Source: a virus
DNA: 33,482 nucleotides
IMG/VR virus record: IMGVR_UViG_3300030380_004565
Location: 14,181 to 47,662 of that record
Reading direction: 5' to 3' (one strand)
Shown: positions 1 through 6,178 of the stretch, one piece after another
Position numbering within the stretch: the first letter of the stretch is position 1
Layout: every line of letters begins with the position of its first letter
Position numbers and translations under genes: made by a program
The notes under the pieces: model-generated
Database searches by the model: none
Told to the model about the DNA's origin: nothing
What the model saw: the letters and a program-made list of their open reading frames with translations, nothing else

Positions 1-132
1 AGTGGTGCAAGTTATTCCGGTGACGGTAATAACTCCGGCACTAGCTTTGCGAACAATCAGTCACAACCTGCTAATAATCAACCTGTCGCAAGACCTGTTG
101 AAGAAATAGCAGAGGGCGAAGCACCTTTTTAA
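1..132 (+). CDS. ssb: Single-stranded DNA-binding protein, C-terminal end (partial)
   Basis: Only the last 43 codons are in the window; the gene continues to the left. The visible part is a low-complexity linker rich in Ser, Gly, Asn and Gln, then an acidic tip reading EEIAEGEAPF before the stop. This is the layout of bacterial and phage SSB: OB-fold (not visible here), disordered linker, and an acidic tail ending in Pro-Phe that docks DNA replication and repair partners. The assignment rests on the tail and composition alone. Ending just before a small operon with a possible nuclease fits a replication/recombination module. Confidence 0.7.
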   Translation, partial: SGASYSGDGNNSGTSFANNQSQPANNQPVARPVEEIAEGEAPF

Positions 133-138
133 GGTGTA

Positions 139-229
139 GGGGGTGAATTAGATTTGTCCGTAATATCAACATTTTAACCTTTGTTGCTTAACGATTACGG
201 AAACGAGGGTGCAACTCCCTCCACCTCCA
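139..229 (+). ncRNA. tmRNA-like tRNA-like domain without a tag-coding region
   Basis: Positions 139-145 (GGGGGTG) pair with 222-228 (CACCTCC) as a 7-bp acceptor stem with one G-U, leaving A229 as discriminator. Positions 205-221 form a 5-bp T arm (GAGGG/CCCTC) with the 7-nt loop TGCAACT, abutting the acceptor strand exactly as in tRNA. There is no D stem; instead comes AATTAGATTTGTC, which resembles the D-loop segment of tmRNA (consensus like GGATTCGAC). A 7-bp stem (158-164 with 194-200) follows in the position of tmRNA helix P2. Only 29 nt lie inside it, so there is no room for the tag ORF or pseudoknots. CCA is not encoded (ACTTG follows). It begins 6 nt after the SSB stop. It is not a normal tRNA because no 5-bp/7-nt anticodon arm can be drawn. 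Confidence 0.55.
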
Positions 230-230
230 C

Positions 231-277
231 TTGCTAGAAAGTAAATAAGAAATTATTTAAATGATGATAACTAGCAA
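231..277 (+). other. Long hairpin between tmRNA-like RNA and next leader
   Basis: TTGCTAG (231-237) pairs perfectly with CTAGCAA (271-277). Inside it AAATAA and TTATTT enclose a GAAA loop. No T-tract follows, so it does not look like an intrinsic terminator. It may separate the tmRNA-like RNA from the leader below, for example as a processing hairpin (inference). Confidence 0.4.
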
Positions 278-278
278 A

Positions 279-362
279 GGGACGAGTGAGTGTTAAATAT
301 GAAAACTCAACTAGTTGGAAGTATTAATTGATACCGGCTAGGTAAGATACCTAGCCCGTCCC
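279..362 (+). ncRNA. Four-way-junction leader RNA before the 378 gene
   Basis: GGGACG (279-284) pairs with CGTCCC (357-362), closing a multibranch structure. Inside are TGAGT/ACTCA (287-291 with 305-309), GTAT/ATAC (321-324 with 331-334) and an 8-bp hairpin GGCTAGGT/ACCTAGCC (336-343 with 349-356) that abuts the closing stem, as a T arm does. The ribosome-binding sequence AGGAGA of the next gene starts about 7 nt after it, so this is its 5' leader. It could be a riboswitch-like or protein-bound leader; I do not recognise a known class. Confidence 0.45.
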
Positions 363-377
363 AACAACAGGAGAAAT

Positions 378-938
378 ATGATATTAAATTACGATTATAT
401 AGAAATTTGGAACATTGATAAATTATCAAAAATTCCAAAACACTTAAACATGGGTATAGGCAAAATTATTGAAGAACACCACAAAGATAATAAGGTAAAA
501 GAAAATCCTTATAACTTAGAAGTAAGTTGGCGAAATATTACTAATGGTAGAGTATTAACACCTGCTATTAAAACAATTTATAGATTAACAGATATATTTG
601 CATATACTTATGGTAAACACAATATAAGACCATTAAAAGGAAGAATTAAAATTGTTAATCCTAATACTTATATAAACGAAATTAAATCAAGAAGTATTAT
701 TGCAAAAGAATTTCAAGCAGATTATCCTCATCACCCAATGCACACTTGTATATCAGTATTTACAGGTAGTTTGCAACCAAAATTAGATTTACTTATAGAT
801 TTAACAGAATTTTTAGAAAAACACGAATTAGAAATATTAGATTTGCCTAAAGATAAAGGTAAAAGGTGGGACATAGACGAATGGATAAGAACTTCTAATA
901 TTAAAAGGAAACAAAGTTGGGAACAACAATATGACTGA
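378..938 (+). CDS. Hypothetical protein (186 aa), first gene of a small operon
   Basis: Starts at ATG after AGGAGA, 5 nt away. The protein is hydrophilic and mixed in charge, with no signal peptide, membrane segment or recognisable catalytic motif. A conserved-looking centre around residues 110-125 contains two His pairs (YPHHPMH). The end overlaps the next start by 8 nt, so the two are translationally coupled. Position after SSB suggests a DNA replication or recombination accessory, but that is only context. I do not recognise the family. Confidence 0.75.
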   Translation: MILNYDYIEIWNIDKLSKIPKHLNMGIGKIIEEHHKDNKVKENPYNLEVSWRNITNGRVLTPAIKTIYRLTDIFAYTYGKHNIRPLKGRIKIVNPNTYINEIKSRSIIAKEFQADYPHHPMHTCISVFTGSLQPKLDLLIDLTEFLEKHELEILDLPKDKGKRWDIDEWIRTSNIKRKQSWEQQYD

Positions 939-1488
939 TAAACATACAAATAGTTTTGAAGAACGAAATTTTCAAACTCAACAAGACCAAGCAGATTTTC
1001 GTATGCAACAAATGTTAAAAGAAAAAGGATTCGTTCGTGGTGCAACTGATAAAGATTTAGAAAAATATGAACACATTGCAGGAAGCTATCAAAAGGTTGG
1101 AACAGACCCCAAAGACGGATATGTACCAAAGTTTTATGATGTTCGCAAGGTTTTACTGATACCGGATTATGTTATCTACCCAAGAGAATCAATTAAATTA
1201 TTTTTAAGTGAGGTAAAAGGAACTAACAAGTTAAAAGAAGATGATTATGAAAGTTTAGTTGAAATGCAAGAGAGAGCAGTAAGTTTTAACGATACAAGTA
1301 TGAGTATAACAATGGAAGTAGGTTTGTGGTGGTTTCCAAATCCGAGTAAAAATAAAATTGGAAAGTATTACTCGTATTCTAGTATTGAAAAACAATGGTT
1401 GTCAAATGATAATTGGAAAGTTTATGAGGGGGAGAAAGACTCAAAAGGTAATCCTAAGAGATATAAGGAGATGAATTGGAAGCTCTAA
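931..1488 (+). CDS. Possible PD-(D/E)XK nuclease (185 aa)
   Basis: Overlaps the upstream gene by 8 nt. Residues about 77-95 read LIPDYVIYPRESIKLFLSEV followed by KG: a Pro-Asp before a strand, then Glu-x-Lys at the end of the next strand. This is the spacing of the catalytic PD...ExK core of phage VRR-NUC or Holliday-junction-resolvase-like nucleases. The N-terminal 40 residues are Gln-rich and helical, and the C-terminal third is Trp/Tyr-rich. Next to SSB, a role in recombination or end-processing would make sense. The fold call rests on the short motif only; an unrelated replication accessory protein remains possible. Confidence 0.5.
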   Translation: MTDKHTNSFEERNFQTQQDQADFRMQQMLKEKGFVRGATDKDLEKYEHIAGSYQKVGTDPKDGYVPKFYDVRKVLLIPDYVIYPRESIKLFLSEVKGTNKLKEDDYESLVEMQERAVSFNDTSMSITMEVGLWWFPNPSKNKIGKYYSYSSIEKQWLSNDNWKVYEGEKDSKGNPKRYKEMNWKL

Positions 1489-1604
1489 GAAAAGCTATGA
1501 CAAGAAAAGTTTATGGTCTGTTAGATTACATTAGTCGTATTGTTAAGACTTGGGGTTTAAAAGATGATTTTGTAAGCTACTTATGGAGGAAACTAAACCA
1601 ATAG
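1476..1604 (+). CDS. Small hypothetical basic protein (42 or 35 aa)
   Basis: Two starts are possible: TTG at 1476, 5 nt after AAGGAG and overlapping the upstream gene, or ATG at 1497 with no good ribosome-binding site. The TTG start is better supported. The product is basic and helical (VYGLLDYISRIVKTWGLKDD) with several Trp, Tyr and Leu, and could be a small DNA- or protein-binding peptide. It is the last gene of this operon; the following 700 bases contain no gene. Confidence 0.5.
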   Translation: MEALRKAMTRKVYGLLDYISRIVKTWGLKDDFVSYLWRKLNQ

Positions 1605-1631
1605 ATTTGTAATACTACCTTAAAATTATAA

Positions 1632-1708
1632 GTGAGGTAGGTTACATACCTTTATTAAGACAAGGAGGGGCGAGAGCCATAATTGTCCTCATTGAACACC
1701 TACCTCGC
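1632..1708 (+). ncRNA. Structured RNA element, multibranch (77 nt)
   Basis: GTGAGGTAGG at 1632-1641 pairs with CCTACCTCGC at 1699-1708 (10 bp, one G-U). Inside, GACAA (1659-1663) pairs with TTGTC (1683-1687), enclosing GGC-GAGA-GCC with a GNRA-type loop (69-78 of the 1600s). It lies 28 nt after the last gene of the operon. Either strand could be the RNA; the GAGA loop favours the + strand. No known family recognised. Confidence 0.4.
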
Positions 1709-1735
1709 AGGGAAAACTAACTCCATTTACGAGCA

Positions 1736-1947
1736 GAAAATCAATGCTAATTTTTCAACATAAAAACCTAAAGTGTTAGTATAGATTTGTAAAGGTTAAT
1801 CAATCTTTAGTCATAAAGTTGAAAACCCTTTCTCTGATATTCGCAATTTGGGGGGCGTAAAAACCCCCTTTATTGTCTCCATTAGCACCCCGAAAATCAA
1901 TGCTAATTTTTTGCCCATTAAGAATCCGAAAATTAATGCTATTTTTT
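1736..1947. repeat. Three direct repeats GAAAATCAATGCTAATTTTT
   Basis: The 20-mer GAAAATCAATGCTAATTTTT occurs identically at 1736-1755 and 1892-1911, with a two-mismatch copy at 1928-1947. Related half-copies (AATGCTA followed by T-runs, reverse strand) lie at about 4387-4427. The gap between copies holds no gene. Iteron-like protein-binding sites or a replication-related region are possible; nothing proves either. Confidence 0.55.
1850..1874 (+). terminator. Intrinsic terminator
   Basis: GGGGG and CCCCC around the loop CGTAAAAA, followed by TTTATTG. It would end + strand transcription coming from the 378-1604 operon and its downstream RNA element. Confidence 0.55.
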
Positions 1948-2049
1948 ACTAGCTTATTAGGACACTCCGTAAGGGATTCTACCTAGAAGGTCGTGATTGG
2001 AAATCACTGGGTGGGATTTGTGTAATTATTACCCAAAAAAACTGCACTG

Positions 2050-2082
2050 AAACAGTCTTGACTGTGAGATTTGGATTGGGGG
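2050..2082. repeat. Degenerate copy of the intergenic hairpin element
   Basis: ACAGTC-TT-GACTGT is followed by GAGATTTGGATTG, which matches the 3' box of the triple-hairpin element family (GAnACTTGGATAA). The other hairpins are poorly preserved; GTGATT-GGA-AATCAC about 45 nt to the left may be a remnant. Confidence 0.3.
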
Positions 2083-2101
2083 CGAGAACTGACTGCTACT
2101 A

Positions 2102-2142
2102 TCCCCCCGGGGGGCTTCCTCCCGGAGGTCGAACTTGGAAAA
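2102..2142. repeat. Intergenic triple-hairpin element, copy 1 (two hairpins)
   Basis: CCCCC-CG-GGGGG, then CCTC-CCG-GAGG, then TCGAACTTGGAAAAG. The final box is the family signature and, read on the - strand, continues the T-rich tract (TCTTTCTTTTCC) after the structured RNA at 2145-2260. Confidence 0.55.
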
Positions 2143-2144
2143 GA

Positions 2145-2260
2145 AAGATGCCCCACCGTTAAAATTCCCTCGCTCTAATGTAAGACCCTTGCAGGGGCAG
2201 AGTCTTAGCCATAACCATTAAAGGTCATAGGGCGAAAGGAGGACGGTGGGGCGAAATCTT
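2145..2260 (-). ncRNA. Long-stem multibranch RNA ending the 2324-3068 operon
   Basis: GCCCCACCGT (2150-2159) pairs with ACGGTGGGGC (2243-2252), and AAGAT/ATCTT extends it across a small bulge. Two internal hairpins are visible: AAGAC...GTCTT and AACC...GGTT. Read on the - strand, the closing stem ends in ATCTTTCTTTTCC, like the terminators ahead of the other triple-hairpin elements. It therefore probably ends the - strand operon, with about 80 nt of extra structure in the loop. Orientation is inferred from that pattern. Confidence 0.4.
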
Positions 2261-2323
2261 ACTTGGTATCTCGCTTTTTGTTCTCTCTTTTTATCTCCAA
2301 GATACTCTTAATAATAGCAAAAA

Positions 2324-2596
2324 TCACAGAGCTTTGATGAACATTACAACTTCATCATTAACCCTGCGACAAATAAGCTGTATATTCACTCCCTCAGGTA
2401 TGTTCCCGAGTCTACCGTTTCTAATAGCTGAGGCAGTAGAGTAGATACTGTTCCGTTTTTCTACCGGGACAGAACTTACTCTAAACCAATTTCCTTTGCT
2501 ATTAATAGCAGTCTTAATTGCTATATCGTATTTACTCCCACCTCTGTCGGTAAAAACCTTAGAGGGTGGGGTGTCTTGTTGAATATTAATATCCAT
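2324..2596 (-). CDS. Hypothetical protein (90 aa)
   Basis: Last gene of the 3068-2324 operon, starting 1 nt after the upstream stop. The sequence is Arg/Lys-rich in the middle with predicted beta strands (FRVSSVPV, VNIQLICRR, EVVMFIKAL). No catalytic motif or membrane segment. I do not recognise it; the small size and early-type operon suggest a host-takeover accessory. Confidence 0.7.
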   Translation of the reverse strand: MDINIQQDTPPSKVFTDRGGSKYDIAIKTAINSKGNWFRVSSVPVEKRNSIYSTASAIRNGRLGNIPEGVNIQLICRRVNDEVVMFIKAL

Positions 2597-2597
2597 A

Positions 2598-2903
2598 TTA
2601 TTCTTCCTCTTCTTTCTCTGACAGAACTTCTTGTCCTATCTCTAAGTAAAGGGAATACAAATTCCCTCTGACAATTTCTAAGGGTGTTTCTCCCCCAAGC
2701 TGGTTGTCGTTCCAAATGTCCCAATATTCATTTCCGTCATAATGACAAGCCATGTCAATTAATTCGGAATTGTATACAGGGACGAGACTATCGCAAATCT
2801 CTCTGATAACATCATCTGTTACCTCATCATAGTTTTCTAGGTCATCAATAATTTCTGTCTTCATTGTCCACCTAGTGAAACTTTTTTCCTCACAAATATC
2901 CAT
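2598..2903 (-). CDS. Hypothetical acidic protein (101 aa)
   Basis: Start at 2903 is supported by GGAGGTGA 5 nt upstream and by lying directly before the preceding gene's stop boundary. A second start at 2861 (MKTEIIDDLE) also has GGTGGA before it. Strongly acidic, ending in EKEEEE; helical pattern with conserved-looking aromatic centre (HYDGNEYWDIWND). DNA-mimic behaviour is conceivable from charge but not shown. Function unknown. Confidence 0.7.
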   Translation of the reverse strand: MDICEEKSFTRWTMKTEIIDDLENYDEVTDDVIREICDSLVPVYNSELIDMACHYDGNEYWDIWNDNQLGGETPLEIVRGNLYSLYLEIGQEVLSEKEEEE

Positions 2904-3068
2904 TTACTTCACCTCCTCTGCGTAATCTAAAGCTACATCTTGAACGATGAGTCTCCATGTTTCATAATTATATGGGTCTCTCATTGTTCCTGCCTTATGG
3001 ATTTCATCATATTTTGAAAGCCAATCAGCTAGGTTATCAATTGTCCATGAAGTTCTTTTTTTTGTCAT
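2904..3068 (-). CDS. Hypothetical protein (54 aa)
   Basis: First gene of the operon, starting MTKKRTSWTIDNLADWL. ATG at 3068 has AAAGGAAA 4 nt upstream and lies 27 nt from the promoter -10. The sequence is helical and Trp-rich (three Trp in 54 residues) and ends with the ribosome-binding site for the next gene inside its last codons (GCAGAGGAGGTGAAGTAA), so translation is coupled. No family recognised. Confidence 0.7.
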   Translation of the reverse strand: MTKKRTSWTIDNLADWLSKYDEIHKAGTMRDPYNYETWRLIVQDVALDYAEEVK

Positions 3069-3094
3069 GTGTTTCCTTTCTCTATTCTTAATCT

Positions 3095-3122
3095 ATATTA
3101 CACATCTTTAAACTATATGCAA
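3095..3122 (-). promoter_or_regulatory. Promoter TTGCAT-N16-TAATAT
   Basis: On the - strand: TTGCAT, exactly 16 bp, TAATAT, then a ~20-nt leader with a Shine-Dalgarno for the 3068 gene. Same spacing and -35 as the promoters at 6639, 8121, 9232, 9362 and 10052. It is preceded by the box TTTAATCCTAAATTT, similar to sequences ahead of the 4311 and 5821 promoters. Confidence 0.7.
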
Positions 3123-3179
3123 AATTTAGGATTAAATTTGGTTGCTCAAATAATGGGCGATACTGCAAAACTGCAACTG

Positions 3180-3194
3180 CCCCTTTCCAAGGGG
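3180..3194. repeat. Degenerate triple-hairpin element (one hairpin)
   Basis: CCCCTT-TCC-AAGGGG has the TCC triloop typical of the third hairpin of the family, and sits just after the 3202 stop on the - strand. The other hairpins are missing. It may act as a weak terminator for that operon, though no T-tract follows. Confidence 0.35.
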
Positions 3195-3201
3195 GGTCGC
3201 A

Positions 3202-3615
3202 TTAGGAATTTGCCTCTACAACCCATTGTTCTTCTGTTTCTAATAAATATAGTAGAAGCCCCTCATCTAATTCATAAGGGTCTCCAAATACATCATCATA
3301 AAGACCCAAATCAACATACTTCCTATACTCTTGCCCAACCGGTCTAACCTCATACCAATTGTTGTAATGAATATTTAAAGTATCATCATCGTATGCTTTG
3401 GTAATATCTTCATCAGTTTTGATTTCGCTAATCTCACTCATGCAATAATATCTTTCGTCTTTATAGGTCAATCTTACATCGCCAAATGGCTCAATAACCC
3501 ACTCCCTACCCCGAAAGGATACCCTCCGGAGTGGAGTGTGTTCGCTAGATTTATAGAACATTGAGTCGAGGCGATTATCCTCGACTCTGTTCATTACTTC
3601 TTTAAAGTTCGACAT
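3202..3615 (-). CDS. Hypothetical protein (137 aa)
   Basis: The reading frame is open further upstream, but ATG at 3615 is chosen: CCGGAGGTG lies 4 nt before it and it overlaps the upstream stop by 14 nt. The protein begins MSNFKEVMNRVEDNRLDSMF. A beta-rich centre (FRGREWVIEPFGDVRLTYKD) is followed by an acidic C terminus rich in Tyr and Leu. Function unknown. Last gene of the 4311-3202 operon. Confidence 0.7.
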   Translation of the reverse strand: MSNFKEVMNRVEDNRLDSMFYKSSEHTPLRRVSFRGREWVIEPFGDVRLTYKDERYYCMSEISEIKTDEDITKAYDDDTLNIHYNNWYEVRPVGQEYRKYVDLGLYDDVFGDPYELDEGLLLYLLETEEQWVVEANS

Positions 3616-3901
3616 CAAACACCTCCGGTCTTTCTTCTCCAAAGATGTCTTCAAACTGAAGAATATCTTCGTCATCAATGTCAATCATTTCTCTTACATG
3701 TTTTTCTAAAGCAGGTTTTTCATCGTCTGTTGCACGACTCCAAGCCCAAGCTAAATCGTTCATATAAGTATGTTGGTCATCTTCGTAGGCGATTGTCAGA
3801 TAGTAAGCAATTAAACTTATGTCTTTTCTTTCAACTAAGTTCTCTGCAACTTTTTCTGCAATCTTCCTGTCGGCAGAGTAATATCCTTTGTTATAGCACA
3901 T
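3602..3901 (-). CDS. Hypothetical protein (99 aa)
   Basis: ATG at 3901 overlaps the preceding stop (TAATG) and has CGAGG 7 nt upstream; a TTG at 3907 is a less likely start. Helical, acidic protein whose first half (YYSADRKIAEKVAENLVERK) and middle (IAYEDDQHTYMNDLAWAWSR) suggest a helical bundle. No recognised domain. Its last codons contain the ribosome-binding site of the next gene. Confidence 0.7.
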   Translation of the reverse strand: MCYNKGYYSADRKIAEKVAENLVERKDISLIAYYLTIAYEDDQHTYMNDLAWAWSRATDDEKPALEKHVREMIDIDDEDILQFEDIFGEERPEVFDVEL

Positions 3902-4311
3902 TACCAAACCTCGTTGTATTCAAACGAAGCATTAACCTGTCCGTGAAAATCAATAAAGATTCCTAAGAATTGGTCATCATCGTCATAGATTCCCTCAACG
4001 GCATATTCTCCGTCTCCGTGAGTTGTAGCCATAACTACTCCAAGCTCTACTTCAGCTCCACCTCTACCGTCTTTGTTAGCTTCACAAACCTTTGTGTAAA
4101 AGTTTTGTTTATTGTCTAAGGTAGGGTCGTTCTTACTAATAGGAACTCTCCTTAGTTCTTTAACTCCGTTTTCATCTTCTCCAACAACTTCCTCTTTCCA
4201 ATCAAGATTCCATTGTCCGTTTCCTTGTTCGGTATGCTTGATGTAGCAAGGGTCAGTAATAAATACTTGTCCCGAATCTACCCCAATACTTCCGATAGTT
4301 TTGAGTTTCAT
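3901..4311 (-). CDS. Conserved phage hypothetical, VDSGQVFITDPCY type (136 aa)
   Basis: The N terminus reads GSIGVDSGQVFITDPCYI, a signature seen in many phage and bacterial hypothetical proteins. Later come GVVMATTHGDGEYAVEGIYD and a beta-rich end. The family is usually all-beta and of unknown function; the DPCY motif and His-Gly-Asp-Gly segment may form a binding pocket (inference). It starts the operon with AAAGGAAAC before ATG and lies 28 nt after the promoter at 4339. Confidence 0.7.
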   Translation of the reverse strand: MKLKTIGSIGVDSGQVFITDPCYIKHTEQGNGQWNLDWKEEVVGEDENGVKELRRVPISKNDPTLDNKQNFYTKVCEANKDGRGGAEVELGVVMATTHGDGEYAVEGIYDDDDQFLGIFIDFHGQVNASFEYNEVW

Positions 4312-4338
4312 TTGTTTCCTTTCTCTAACTCTCTATCT

Positions 4339-4366
4339 ACATTACTACATCTAAAAAGATAATCAA
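4339..4366 (-). promoter_or_regulatory. Promoter TTGATT-N16-TAATGT
   Basis: On the - strand TTGATT, 16 bp, TAATGT, upstream of the 4311 operon. Preceded by TTTAGTCCTATTTTTTTAG, closely matching the sequence before the 5821 promoter (TTTAGTCCTAATTTTTAG), which suggests a shared upstream element. Confidence 0.55.
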
Positions 4367-4437
4367 CATATTTTCTAAAAAAATAGGACTAAAAATAGCA
4401 TTGAAATAGGGTTTGCAATCTAGCATTAAAATTTGCA

Positions 4438-4492
4438 CCCGTAGGGAGCCCCCGCTGGGAGGCCCGCTCCGCGGGCGGTGAGACTTGGAAAA
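4438..4492. repeat. Intergenic triple-hairpin element, copy 2
   Basis: Three consecutive hairpins with 3-nt loops: CCC-GTA-GGG, CCC-GCT-GGG, GCCCGC-TCC-GCGGGC; then GGTGAGACTTGGAAAAG. One of the clearest copies. It is GC-rich in an AT-rich setting and directly adjoins the terminator at 4497. Confidence 0.75.
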
Positions 4493-4496
4493 GAAG

Positions 4497-4530
4497 AAAG
4501 GGCAGGGAAACTATACAAAACCTGCCCTTT
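4497..4530 (-). terminator. Intrinsic terminator of the 5821-4542 operon
   Basis: AAAGGGCAGG (4497-4506) pairs with CCTGCCCTTT (4521-4530), 10 bp. On the - strand it is followed by CTTCTTTTCC, which runs straight into the hairpin element at 4438-4492. Confidence 0.8.
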
Positions 4531-4541
4531 GTTAAATCTTC

Positions 4542-5606
4542 TTAGATATGACAATCCACAACTAAACCAATATGTGTATCCTTATATTTTTCAATTAGAT
4601 TATCTGTAAGTGCAAATTGGTCGCTTTTAGCCTGTTCTGTTTCTTGTAAGTCTAAACTGTCTAAGCTAGACATACCAAACCAACCCATTTCACCTGCTTC
4701 TATCCAACCCTCTTCGGGAAACAACATAGCCCAAGTGCTTTCTTTTTTTCTCTCTACGATAGTAAGTAGGTCTTCAGCTTTATAATATTCTTTTGGCTCT
4801 CTAGTTTCGTGGTCATAAAACCTAACTATCTTATTGTTCTCATCTTGAATATACTCGGTAATAACTTTATCGTATTCAGTTAAACCAAGTTCTTTTCTAT
4901 CTATACCTAGCTCTTTCTCAATATCGTGAAGTTTAATACTTCCAAGTTCTTCTTTCCAATAAGGTATTTTTTCAGTTTCGGTAAAGACATTGATGTCTTC
5001 AAATAAGCCATTGTTTCCCATAGCTCTCCACCTACCACCGACAACCCACCAATCCCATTTGGCGTAAGGATTAGAATACCAAACATCATAAATTTCTTTA
5101 TTCTCTTTATCAATCATTACCTCACTACTGTCACCATAGATTTCTCTAAATAGGTCTTGATGTTCATCATTAAAGATATCAAACTTTTCAGTAGCCATAA
5201 GCTCATAAAGTTTATCAATCGGCTCTAACTTAGTATCAATTTCGCTTTCAGTATATTTTCTAAAACCACCTTCAGCGTTTAAATCACTAACAGAAGCATT
5301 TCTTTCCCACTTCTCCATGAGTTGTCTTCTCTCACTATTTAAGTCTGCAAGTGTGTCCCAATCTCTATCTACAAAAGCTCTCCATACTTCAGTAGCAGTT
5401 TCGTTTAACTGTATATCTCTTTCCATATACTCGCTATCAGCTTCGTGTTGCTCATAGTAAGGCAACATAGCTTCCTCTAACTGTGGGTGAAACCATTGGT
5501 GATTATAAGCATTTCTCCAATCATCTTCTCCCTCGTGTATTGTTTCGTTTTCATAACTTTGTAGTCCCTCTTTAGGCAGAACTACTAATACTGTAAAGTG
5601 GCTCAT
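4542..5606 (-). CDS. Conserved phage hypothetical, MSHFTVLV/WDWW-GGRW type (354 aa)
   Basis: Begins MSHFTVLVVLPKE and carries NPYAKWDWWVVGGRWRAMG at about residues 180-198. This pair of motifs marks a widespread phage protein of unknown function. The N-terminal segment looks like a ferredoxin-like beta-alpha unit; the centre is long, helical and highly acidic. Longest gene of the reverse cluster. Its start overlaps the preceding stop (ATGA). The family occurs in phages of several bacterial phyla, so it is weak evidence for a host. Confidence 0.75.
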   Translation of the reverse strand: MSHFTVLVVLPKEGLQSYENETIHEGEDDWRNAYNHQWFHPQLEEAMLPYYEQHEADSEYMERDIQLNETATEVWRAFVDRDWDTLADLNSERRQLMEKWERNASVSDLNAEGGFRKYTESEIDTKLEPIDKLYELMATEKFDIFNDEHQDLFREIYGDSSEVMIDKENKEIYDVWYSNPYAKWDWWVVGGRWRAMGNNGLFEDINVFTETEKIPYWKEELGSIKLHDIEKELGIDRKELGLTEYDKVITEYIQDENNKIVRFYDHETREPKEYYKAEDLLTIVERKKESTWAMLFPEEGWIEAGEMGWFGMSSLDSLDLQETEQAKSDQFALTDNLIEKYKDTHIGLVVDCHI

Positions 5607-5821
5607 ACTTTCTCCATTCTTATTATTTCTTTAGCTCTTTCTATACCTCTTACAAATCCCCAAACAGAGTTTGAATTACAACCCTCGCACCCTGTTAATC
5701 CACTTGTAATATCTATTACTTCATCTTTATCGTATTCAATATCAGAATTTTCATTTATAAATTCTTTTATCTCTGTTTCAAATAAAGAAAGTAATTTTTC
5801 TGTTAAAAAGTCATCTAACAT
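5603..5821 (-). CDS. Small protein with CEGC motif (72 aa)
   Basis: First gene of the operon, ATG preceded by ATAGGAGAAAAA. Starts MLDDFLTEKLLSLFETEI, an amphipathic helix, and contains GLTGCEGCNSN: a single CxxC that could bind metal or form a disulfide, though no second Cys pair is present. Ends with a second helix. Coupled to the 4542 gene by an ATGA overlap, so the two probably act together. Function unknown. Confidence 0.7.
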   Translation of the reverse strand: MLDDFLTEKLLSLFETEIKEFINENSDIEYDKDEVIDITSGLTGCEGCNSNSVWGFVRGIERAKEIIRMEKV

Positions 5822-5855
5822 TTTTTCTCCTATTCTTATATATTTTTCTTACTCC

Positions 5856-5883
5856 ACGATACCATATATGCATATATATACAA
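5856..5883 (-). promoter_or_regulatory. Promoter TTGTAT-N16-TATCGT
   Basis: On the - strand TTGTAT, 16 bp containing TGCATATATGG, then TATCGT, about 35 nt before the 5821 ATG, leaving room for a leader with AGGAGA. The -10 is weaker than in sister promoters but spacing and context agree. Confidence 0.5.
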
Positions 5884-5942
5884 AGGATTTATCTAAAAAT
5901 TAGGACTAAATTTAGAGTTGCAATTCACTAACACAATAACCA

Positions 5943-5992
5943 CCCTCCGGGAGGCATCCCGTAAGGCACCGCTACGCGGGTGCAACTTGGAT
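5943..5992. repeat. Intergenic triple-hairpin element, copy 3
   Basis: CCTC-CGG-GAGG, a short CC-CGTAA-GG, and CACCGC-TAC-GCGGGTG (one bulge), then CAACTTGGATAAA. The last box merges with the terminator arm starting at 5993. Confidence 0.7.
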
Positions 5993-6050
5993 AAACGAAA
6001 ACCCTGTCTTCAACAAACAGGGCTGTAAGTTCTTAACAGGGTCTTCGTTT
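5993..6050 (-). terminator. Terminator with two alternative partners
   Basis: AAACGAAAACCCTGT (5993-6007) pairs with ACAGGGTCTTCGTTT (6036-6050), 14 bp and one mismatch; the - strand continues TTTCGTTTATCC. A second ACAGGG at 6017-6022 can also pair with CCCTGT at 6002-6007, so two mutually exclusive hairpins exist. It touches the stop codon of the 6050 gene. Confidence 0.7.
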
Positions 6051-6178
6051 TACTTAAAGTCTTTAAAAATTTCTTCTAAGATTTTCATTTTATCGGGGTC
6101 ATCAAAAACTTCTTCGTTTATTAATTCACCCGATTTGAAAACATTAGCTAAATCTTTTGCGTTTTTTATTTCTCTCAT
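6050..6178 (-). CDS. Small hypothetical acidic protein (42 aa)
   Basis: Starts at an ATGA overlap with the 6175 gene: MREIKNAKDLANVFKSGELI. Helical, with mixed charge and no Cys, Trp or membrane segment. The stop codon lies at the foot of the terminator stem. Function unknown; coupling suggests it acts with the upstream protein. Confidence 0.6.
   Translation of the reverse strand: MREIKNAKDLANVFKSGELINEEVFDDPDKMKILEEIFKDFK

Noticed and set aside
139-362. Ordinary tRNA genes in the region after ssb
   Set aside because: No 5-bp anticodon stem with a 7-nt loop and no D stem can be drawn in either cloverleaf-like structure.
731-1129. 132-codon reverse-strand frame
   Set aside because: Lies across two overlapping forward genes with good coding features; Leu/Phe/Cys-rich nonsense composition and no ribosome-binding site.
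3069-3347. 92-codon forward frame
   Set aside because: Overlaps the promoter at 3095 and the 3202 gene on the other strand; no start signal.
4438-4530. Hairpin elements interpreted simply as the terminators
   Set aside because: A separate, stronger hairpin with a T-tract already serves as terminator beside most copies, and the element itself lacks a T-tract.
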